This document shows, in pieces, positions 4,904-9,743 of a stretch of DNA of 9,743 bases. The notes below the pieces were generated by a model. It was not told the origin of the DNA, did no database searches, and was given only the letters and a program-made list of their open reading frames with translations. A program made the position numbers and the translations under genes. Origin of the DNA: JANXYY01 sp035530875 (GTDB lineage Bacteria > Actinomycetota > Actinomycetes > Nanopelagicales > Nanopelagicaceae); NCBI GenBank assembly GCA_035530875.1, contig DATKUB010000048.1, forward strand, positions 1-9,743. Reading direction: 5' to 3'. How positions within the stretch are numbered: the first letter of the stretch is position 1; each line of letters opens with the position of its first letter.

Positions 4904-5823
4904 GTGGGAAAAAAGGCGGCCTCGGCCGAGGACTCGGGGCGCTCATTCCCCAGGGTACGACCGCCTATAAGGAGGAGAACCGAACCAAGGTAAACGTCAA
5001 CGAAGAAGTCGATGGAGTTCAAAATGAGATTTCCTCGACCCTAGCGACCCTGGTCGAGATCCCGATTAACTCAATCTCACCCAATCCGCGCCAACCACGC
5101 CAAATATTTGATGAAGAGGCCCTGATTGAACTAACCCACTCCATTAAGGAAGTTGGCCTCCTTCAACCACCAGTAGTACGACAAATAGGTGTAAATCGGT
5201 ACGAACTGATCATGGGTGAGCGTAGATGGCGAGCCTGTCAGGCCGCCGGAATGGCAACCATGCCGGTGATCATCAAGCAGACCGGGGACGATGCGCTACT
5301 GCGGGATGCCCTTCTGGAGAACTTGCATCGAAGCCAACTCAACCCCTTAGAAGAGGGTGCGGCCTACGACCAACTTTTGAAGGACTTCGGCTGCACGCAT
5401 GAGGAGTTGGCAACTCGGATTGGTCGGTCGAGGCCACAAATCTCGAACACGATTCGCCTATTGAAACTGCCAACCAGCGTCCAGCGGAAAGTCGCCGCGG
5501 GTGTGCTCTCGGCCGGCCATGCGCGAGCCATCCTTGGTCTCACAGATCTTGATGCGATGGAGCAGTTGGCGAACCGAATCATTTCTGAAGGATTGAGTGT
5601 CCGGGCAACCGAAGAAATTGTGACGCTGGGCGGTGAAGGCAAGAAAGCCAGAAAAAAGAACGCCAAACCCATATCGCCGCGACTAAACGAGATTTCAGAA
5701 CGACTTTCAGATCGTTATGAAACGCGGGTCCGGGTTGAGCTGGGGAAACGCAAAGGAAAGATGACCATTGAATTTGCGTCTATTGAAGATCTTGAGCGGA
5801 TTCTTTCGCTGCTAGAGCGATGA
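4900..5823 (+). CDS. parB: Chromosome-partitioning protein ParB (CTP-dependent parS clamp)
   Basis: ParB binds parS, hydrolyses CTP and slides as a clamp to build the partition complex at the origin. The product has 307 residues. The N-terminus KKGGLGRGLGALIP (4-17) is the conserved ParA-interacting peptide. The CTP-binding domain shows the box GLLQPPVV (86-93), GERRWRA (106-112) and ENLHR (140-144). A helix-turn-helix at about 166-188 (EELATRIGRSRPQISNTIRLL) reads parS. After a Lys-rich linker, the C-terminal dimerisation segment ends in IEDLERILSLLER. The ATG at 4900 overlaps the parA stop, with GGAG at 4891-4894. The 3' end overlaps the convergent ddl by 12 bp. Confidence 0.97.
   Translation: MSGKKGGLGRGLGALIPQGTTAYKEENRTKVNVNEEVDGVQNEISSTLATLVEIPINSISPNPRQPRQIFDEEALIELTHSIKEVGLLQPPVVRQIGVNRYELIMGERRWRACQAAGMATMPVIIKQTGDDALLRDALLENLHRSQLNPLEEGAAYDQLLKDFGCTHEELATRIGRSRPQISNTIRLLKLPTSVQRKVAAGVLSAGHARAILGLTDLDAMEQLANRIISEGLSVRATEEIVTLGGEGKKARKKNAKPISPRLNEISERLSDRYETRVRVELGKRKGKMTIEFASIEDLERILSLLER
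5812..5823. other. Tail-to-tail overlap of parB and ddl
   Basis: The stop of parB (TGA, 5821-5823) and the stop of ddl (TAG on the minus strand, 5814-5812) lie inside each other's coding sequence. There is no intergenic room for a terminator at this convergence. The last four codons of each gene, stop included, are antisense to one another, and transcripts from both sides are likely to run into the opposing gene. Confidence 0.9.
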
Positions 5824-6777
5824 GCGTTTCAAAGCATTAACTACCAATGAAAGATAGAGCTCTCCGATATCCAATCCGGCGGCTTCGACGGCTTGCGGAA
5901 ATAGCGATGTCTCTGTCATTCCAGGAGCCATATTCACTTCAAGAAACCAGACGCCCCCTTTATCGTCGATGATCAAGTCGGAACGTGAAATGTCTCGAAG
6001 CCCTAAGCGATTGTGAGCATCTAACGCAACCTCGGTGGCGCGCCTTGTTATCTCGTCAGATATTCGTGCTGGCACGAAAAACTCAGTGACGCCCGCCGTG
6101 TATCTAGAATCGTAAGAGTAAGTGCCTGAATCCGGAACGATCTCTACTGCCGGCAAGGCCCGTGGCCCGGTGCCATCATCAATGATCGAAATGGCTATTT
6201 CAGTCCCCATTATTCCTTCTTCGATTAGGGCGTCGTTTCCATATGCAAAGCAAGAAATCATTGCTTCGGGCAGTTCACCGACTTCTTTAACAAATGTCGC
6301 CCCAAGCGAGGAACCCCCTTTTGTCGGCTTAACCATGAGTGGCATTCCAAATTTTTTGCTGATCGCATCCAATAATGCAATCGCACCCAATTCGCGGAAG
6401 GTCGAATGCGGTAAAACAACTCCACGCGGTGTTAGAGTGGTGGCGGAAGAAACAATGCCCTTTGCCACAGGCTTATTGAAAGCCCTCCGACAAGCTGAGG
6501 GTCGAGATCCTACATACGGCAGATCGACCAGCTCGAGAATATCCCTGACCGAACCGTCTTCACCGGCGGCGCCATGCAAGGTGGGAAAAAGAACCACGCC
6601 AGGCTCTTTGGCTAAGTCTTGAAGAGTATTCAGTAGCGAACTATCTGGGTCGATTTCAATTACTTCCACTCCAATGTCACGAAGTGCAAGTGCGACCCGG
6701 CGCCCGGATCGGAGCGAAACATCTCGTTCATGAGATAGACCGCCAGCAAGTACAACGACCTTCGAAAGATCAGTCAT
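5812..6777 (-). CDS. ddl: D-alanine--D-alanine ligase
   Basis: Ddl is an ATP-grasp enzyme that joins two D-Ala for the peptidoglycan pentapeptide. The product has 321 residues. Seen in order: GGLSHERDVSLRSG (12-25, first D-Ala site with Glu17), HGAAGEDG (68-75), the ATP-grasp stretch KPTKGGSSLG (150-159), Tyr226 in SRYTAG, Arg265/Asp267 in SRSDLII, and the Mg-binding EVNMAPGMTETSLFP (280-294). Tyr at the SRY position fits D-Ala rather than D-lactate as acceptor. The ATG at 6777 is chosen because GGAG (6784-6787) lies 6 nt upstream and homology begins at once; longer in-frame starts up to 6957 add 60 residues read out of frame from the upstream gene. The start overlaps the aminotransferase stop by 8 bp, so translation is likely coupled. 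Confidence 0.96.
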   Translation of the reverse strand: MTDLSKVVVLAGGLSHERDVSLRSGRRVALALRDIGVEVIEIDPDSSLLNTLQDLAKEPGVVLFPTLHGAAGEDGSVRDILELVDLPYVGSRPSACRRAFNKPVAKGIVSSATTLTPRGVVLPHSTFRELGAIALLDAISKKFGMPLMVKPTKGGSSLGATFVKEVGELPEAMISCFAYGNDALIEEGIMGTEIAISIIDDGTGPRALPAVEIVPDSGTYSYDSRYTAGVTEFFVPARISDEITRRATEVALDAHNRLGLRDISRSDLIIDDKGGVWFLEVNMAPGMTETSLFPQAVEAAGLDIGELYLSLVVNALKRSSL

Positions 6778-8044
6778 TCCCGACTCCATCGCTGATTGGC
6801 GCGAAAGTATGACGTAGTTCCATTTCTTCATTGATGACTGCTGACAAGCGACGAACACCTTCTTCGATTCGCTCTGGTGTTGGGTAGCAGTAGGAAAGTC
6901 GCATAGACCAGGAACCGAAGCCATCAGCGTAGAAAGCGGTTCCCGGTACGTAGGCAACTCGAGCGGTGATCGCTCGCGGCAACATAGCTCTAGTGTCTAT
7001 GCCTTCAGGAAGAGTTGCCCACACATAGAATCCACCGCGCGGTTTAGTCCAAACCGCACTAGCTGGGAAGTACTGGTCGAGGGCATTCAGCATTGCGTCT
7101 CTGCGTTCGCGATAAAGTTCACGAAAATTCTTGATCTGGTCAAGCCACGGCTCTGTTGCGAGATACCGGGAGATTGCTAGTTGTGCAAAATTAGACGGAC
7201 ACAGGATCGTTGATTCACTGGCCATTACTAATTTTTCACGAACAGCATGCGGTGCCGCCGCCCAACCAACTCTGAGCCCGGGCGCAAAAGTCTTGGAGAA
7301 CGAACCCAAATAAATGACATTCTCTTGATCGTCGGCGCGCATTGCCCGATACGGTTCCTCATCAAATCCCAACAGACCGTACGGATTGTCTTCGATGATC
7401 AAAATTTCATGCCGCCGTGCAATTTCAATAATTTCTCGTCTACGCGGTAGCGAAAGAGTGACGCCAGCGGGATTCTGAAAATTCGGCACCGTATACAGAA
7501 ACTTGATCTTGCCTCCACTGGCCCGAACTGAGGCGATGGCTTGGCTAACACTTTCTGGGATCAATCCATCTTCATCCATTGCAATGTGGACGATCTGAGC
7601 TTGGTACTGACGGAAGGTGCCGAGCGCGCCTACATATGATGGAGCTTCAGCTAACACAACATCGCCTGGATCCAAGAAAATTCTAGAAATAAGGTCGAGT
7701 GCTTGTTGTGAGCCAGTTGTAACGATGACATCATCGGGATGGGCCTGAACCCCTTCAAGGGCCATGATCTCTGTGATCTGCTCGCGCAGCCGAGGATGCC
7801 CCTGTCCGCTTCCATATTGCAGAGCTACTTGCCCCTCTTCGGCAATCACATCGGAAAAGACTTTGGAAATTGCGTTCATCGGTAGAGCCGTGAGGTTGGG
7901 CATGCCGCCAGCCAGGGACACGACTTCCGGTCTTGAGGCAACCGCAAAGAGCGCTCTAATTTCGCTTGTGGTCATGGCTTTAGTGCGTTCGGCATAACGA
8001 TCGACGAAGGCGTCAAGTCTGGAGCCATGGGAAATCTCGTTCAT
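6770..8044 (-). CDS. PLP-dependent class I/II aminotransferase (fold type I, LysN/ARO8-like)
   Basis: This is a fold-type-I aminotransferase moving an amino group through pyridoxal phosphate. The product has 424 residues. Visible active-site features are SLAGGMPN (43-50), TTGSQQALDL (109-118), Tyr137, the NPAG motif (191-194), EDNPYG (218-223) with the Asp219 that contacts the PLP nitrogen, the Schiff-base Lys251 in GSFSKTFAPGLRVGW (247-261) with phosphate-binding Arg258, and SMRLSY near the C-terminus for the substrate carboxylate. The sequence resembles the 2-aminoadipate/multi-substrate aminotransferases without the GntR DNA-binding domain of MocR regulators. The substrate cannot be read from sequence. 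It overlaps ddl and follows cwlM by 45 bp, which hints at a link to cell-wall amino-acid supply, unproven. Confidence 0.92.
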   Translation of the reverse strand: MNEISHGSRLDAFVDRYAERTKAMTTSEIRALFAVASRPEVVSLAGGMPNLTALPMNAISKVFSDVIAEEGQVALQYGSGQGHPRLREQITEIMALEGVQAHPDDVIVTTGSQQALDLISRIFLDPGDVVLAEAPSYVGALGTFRQYQAQIVHIAMDEDGLIPESVSQAIASVRASGGKIKFLYTVPNFQNPAGVTLSLPRRREIIEIARRHEILIIEDNPYGLLGFDEEPYRAMRADDQENVIYLGSFSKTFAPGLRVGWAAAPHAVREKLVMASESTILCPSNFAQLAISRYLATEPWLDQIKNFRELYRERRDAMLNALDQYFPASAVWTKPRGGFYVWATLPEGIDTRAMLPRAITARVAYVPGTAFYADGFGSWSMRLSYCYPTPERIEEGVRRLSAVINEEMELRHTFAPISDGVGND

Positions 8045-8050
8045 CGCAGG

Positions 8051-8060
8051 TCACCTCCTC
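8051..8060 (-). promoter_or_regulatory. Very strong ribosome binding site of the aminotransferase
   Basis: On the minus strand GAGGAGGTGA lies 6 nt before the ATG at 8044. GGAGGTGA is an uninterrupted 8-nt complement of the 16S rRNA anti-Shine-Dalgarno end. It is the strongest ribosome binding site in the window, suggesting that the aminotransferase and the coupled ddl are translated independently of cwlM and efficiently. Confidence 0.8.
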
Positions 8061-8089
8061 AATCAATGGGCACGGTAAGGATAGGGCAG

Positions 8090-9196
8090 TTAGTAGAGGC
8101 GATGGATGTCAGATATTCGCAAGCTTCCAGTCTGGCTGTCTCGCTCGGTTGGAAGGTAGAGCCGTTGGATTGCCACCACGATTGACTCCGCCAGGGCATC
8201 TCTAAAAGCCGGCTGGGCTAGCCGAAGTGCATCGGCGGGTGAGGTTAGGTAACCACACTCGATTCTGATCGCTGGCATTTTCGTATGACGTAGGAGTTCC
8301 CAGGTCATGGCATGGGTTTTACAGTCTAGTAATTCGGTTCTGGCACATATTTCGCGTTGAACGAGTGAGGCAAAGCGCTCGCCGACTATCGAGTGAGAAC
8401 CATGGGCATCGTTGCCGTAATAGAACGTCGCGACGCCTGAAGCCTCGGGACACTGGTGCGAATCAAGATGAAGGGAGATAAACAGGTCTGCGTTACTCCG
8501 ATTGGCGAAAGTCGCCCGTTCGACATCTCCCTCTTTTGGGGCCGCCTCGCCATGCGTTAGGTAGGCGCTGGCGCCCAGGGCAAATAGCCGCCCCTCAATT
8601 CTCCGGGCCAGGTCAAACACGATGCTCGATTCAGAAATGCCAAAGACCTCTTCGGTTCCGTCGCCAGCCGGATCAATGACAACCGTCTTTCCAACTAGCG
8701 ATGGTCCGGCTCGCCCGATTGCGTCTTCTAGCCGGAGAGTATGCGGGGCGCCACCTGTGACTGTTCGGGAGAGTCGGGCAAGTGCGCTGAAAGTTGCTGG
8801 CCCGCAGGTGCCGTCGTCGCGAATCCCCGCCGCCCGCTGAAATTCGGAAAGAGCGCGCGCCGTGCGCGGGCCAAATATTGCATCGATCCGGCCGACATCA
8901 AAACCCATCCCAAGCAGCCGGTTCTGTAGGGCTGCAACGTCATCTCCCCGGAGCAGGTGGCTGGCGCTGTAACTCAAAGCTCGGTCGCCAAGTCGCCAAT
9001 GCGCCTCATCGATTGCTCTAAACGTATGCTCCCCGACCAGACCATCTACGGTGAGCCCGCGAGTCTGCTGAAAAGATCGAACTGCCTGCTCAACCTCGTC
9101 ATCGAAGACATCTGAATTACTCTCCGGAAGCAAGCCGAGGAGGACCAGATTGTGGCGCAGTTGGGCTATTTGCGGCCCCTGGTCACCTAGCTTCAT
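8090..9196 (-). CDS. cwlM: CwlM-type N-acetylmuramoyl-L-alanine amidase homologue, probably a non-catalytic regulator
   Basis: The 368-residue product has two peptidoglycan-binding-like repeats (about 1-63, with FQQTRGLTVDGLVGEHT; about 80-140, with FQRAAGIRDDGTCGPAT) and an Amidase_3-like domain (about 170-347). No signal peptide or membrane segment precedes the first repeat, so it should stay in the cytoplasm. Active Amidase_3 enzymes bind zinc with His, Glu and His; here the first motif reads IDPAGDG (174-180) instead of IDPGHGG, so that His is gone. Glu189, His243 and Glu313 remain. Mycobacterial CwlM is likewise cytoplasmic and, when phosphorylated by PknB, stimulates MurA. The C-terminal QTGSLRISDI (355-364) aligns with the mycobacterial PTGTFTFAEL phosphosite region. 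TAAGG (9204-9208) serves the ATG. It lies between trxA and the aminotransferase, as a conserved neighbour of trxBA. Confidence 0.9.
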   Translation of the reverse strand: MKLGDQGPQIAQLRHNLVLLGLLPESNSDVFDDEVEQAVRSFQQTRGLTVDGLVGEHTFRAIDEAHWRLGDRALSYSASHLLRGDDVAALQNRLLGMGFDVGRIDAIFGPRTARALSEFQRAAGIRDDGTCGPATFSALARLSRTVTGGAPHTLRLEDAIGRAGPSLVGKTVVIDPAGDGTEEVFGISESSIVFDLARRIEGRLFALGASAYLTHGEAAPKEGDVERATFANRSNADLFISLHLDSHQCPEASGVATFYYGNDAHGSHSIVGERFASLVQREICARTELLDCKTHAMTWELLRHTKMPAIRIECGYLTSPADALRLAQPAFRDALAESIVVAIQRLYLPTERDSQTGSLRISDIHRLY

Positions 9197-9229
9197 GCCC
9201 CAACCTTAAGCCCAGCGATTAACCCAGGT

Positions 9230-9556
9230 TCAGCCCTTGATGAATGGCTCTAAATCCCTTAGCAGCATTGGCTTTGGCTTTGCGCCGATTATGGTCTTAA
9301 CTACCTGACCGTCGACGAAGACATAAAGGGCCGGGATGGAGGTAATCCCATACTTAATGGAGAGCGCGGAATTCTCATCGGTGTTGAGTTTGACGATCTT
9401 GATCTTCTCAGAGTATTCGGTGGAAATCTCTTCAAGGATAGGTGCGACGGCACGACATGGTCCGCACCACTCTGCCCAGAAATCCACGAGTACTGGCTTC
9501 GTGCTCTTCAGAACCTCAGCGTCAAAGTTATCCGCGCTCACATGTGTTGTTGCCAT
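9230..9556 (-). CDS. trxA: Thioredoxin
   Basis: Thioredoxin is a small cytoplasmic disulfide reductase, recharged by thioredoxin reductase with NADPH. The product has 108 residues, the usual length, covering a single thioredoxin fold. The active site WCGPC is at 30-34 (Cys31, Cys34), preceded by VLVDFWAEW; the buried Asp25 and cis-Pro75 (TSIPALYVF) are in place. The ATG at 9556 has GGAG at 9565-9568, 8 nt upstream. trxB ends 27 bp upstream and cwlM begins 33 bp downstream on the same strand, so trxB-trxA-cwlM is a likely transcription unit. Confidence 0.98.
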   Translation of the reverse strand: MATTHVSADNFDAEVLKSTKPVLVDFWAEWCGPCRAVAPILEEISTEYSEKIKIVKLNTDENSALSIKYGITSIPALYVFVDGQVVKTIIGAKPKPMLLRDLEPFIKG

Positions 9557-9583
9557 TCTTATATCTCCGTATCGCTTGGGGTT

Positions 9584-9743
9584 TTAGGAATTCAGCTCGG
9601 TAAGAAAACGCTCAGCATCTAGAGCTGCTTGAGCCCCAGTGCCAGCGGCGGTGATTGCCTGTCGGTAGATATGGTCAACTAGATCGCCGCAGGCGAATAC
9701 GCCGGAAAGATTGGTGCGCGTCGAATGTGGTTCGACTTCAACA
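9584..9743 (-). CDS. trxB: Thioredoxin reductase, C-terminal 52 residues (runs off right edge)
   Basis: Thioredoxin reductase is a FAD-dependent enzyme that passes electrons from NADPH to thioredoxin. Only the C-terminus is visible, encoded at 9584-9742 with one further base at the edge. It holds the FAD-binding segment GVFACGDLVDHIYRQAITAAG (from residue 14 of the fragment) and ends LDAERFLTELNS with stop TAA at 9586-9584. The NADPH domain and the redox-active CxxC would lie beyond the edge. The match to the family C-terminus and the neighbouring trxA make the call firm. Confidence 0.95.
   Translation of the reverse strand, partial: VEVEPHSTRTNLSGVFACGDLVDHIYRQAITAAGTGAQAALDAERFLTELNS

Noticed and set aside
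5981..5991. parS-like GAACGTGAAAT inside ddl
   Set aside because: Only the right half resembles parS; the palindrome is broken on the left, so ParB recognition is unlikely.
6122..6622. 166-codon open frame on the plus strand opposite ddl
   Set aside because: It lies wholly within the antisense of ddl, which carries every catalytic motif. The translation is low-complexity Ser/Pro-rich with no domain, and it has no ribosome binding site.
6778..6957. 60-residue N-terminal extension of ddl
   Set aside because: The extension lies entirely within the aminotransferase coding sequence in another frame. A good GGAG precedes the ATG at 6777, and Ddl homology starts right after it.
8045..8089. Separate promoter for the aminotransferase-ddl pair
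   Set aside because: No -35/-10 pair with acceptable spacing is visible in the 45-bp gap or the adjoining end of cwlM; co-transcription from upstream is simpler.
1..9743. A new defence system, mobile element, CRISPR array, tRNA or rRNA
   Set aside because: All of the window is accounted for by conserved origin-proximal core genes and short spacers; no terminal inverted repeats, integrase, spaced repeats or RNA gene signatures were found.

Overview
This window is the chromosome-origin neighbourhood of an actinobacterium (Actinomycetota). The evidence is the gene order dnaA / rpmH-rnpA-yidD-yidC-jag-rsmG-parA-parB, facing a trxB-trxA-cwlM block, as in Streptomyces and Mycobacterium. The L34 protein also has a typical actinobacterial sequence, and Shine-Dalgarno-led GTG starts are frequent. 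Base composition looks close to 50% G+C by eye, low for the phylum. That would suit a streamlined freshwater or marine lineage (Nanopelagicales-like), but the assignment is a guess.

Layout. Positions 1-823 (minus) hold the N-terminal 274 codons of dnaA, running off the left edge. Positions 824-1100 are the divergent dnaA/rpmH intergenic region, with one perfect and two one-mismatch DnaA boxes and a candidate promoter for each side. Positions 1101-5823 (plus) are one long compact run: rpmH, rnpA, yidD, yidC, jag (KH-R3H), rsmG, parA, parB. Most junctions overlap or nearly touch; the longest gap is 63 bp. Positions 5812-9743 (minus, 3' to 5') hold ddl, a class I/II PLP aminotransferase, cwlM, trxA and the last 52 residues of trxB. 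The two blocks converge and overlap tail to tail by 12 bp at parB/ddl.

How the genes work together. The plus block joins ribosome and RNA processing (L34, RNase P protein, 16S rRNA methyltransferase), membrane-protein insertion (YidC, YidD) and chromosome segregation (ParA, ParB). Two perfect parS cores lie inside the 5' ends of rsmG and parA, so the coding DNA is itself the centromere. The minus block joins thioredoxin redox chemistry with peptidoglycan precursor supply: the D-Ala-D-Ala ligase and a CwlM-type amidase homologue whose first zinc ligand is missing.

Most of the content is conserved core genome. The points worth a second look are the degenerate CwlM with its conserved C-terminal TGS/TGT motif, the in-frame parS sites that put the same VSRET peptide in two unrelated proteins, and a 27-bp tandem repeat at jag/rsmG that duplicates the rsmG start codon, each copy in a hairpin loop. 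I did not find a new defence system, mobile element, CRISPR array, tRNA or rRNA.
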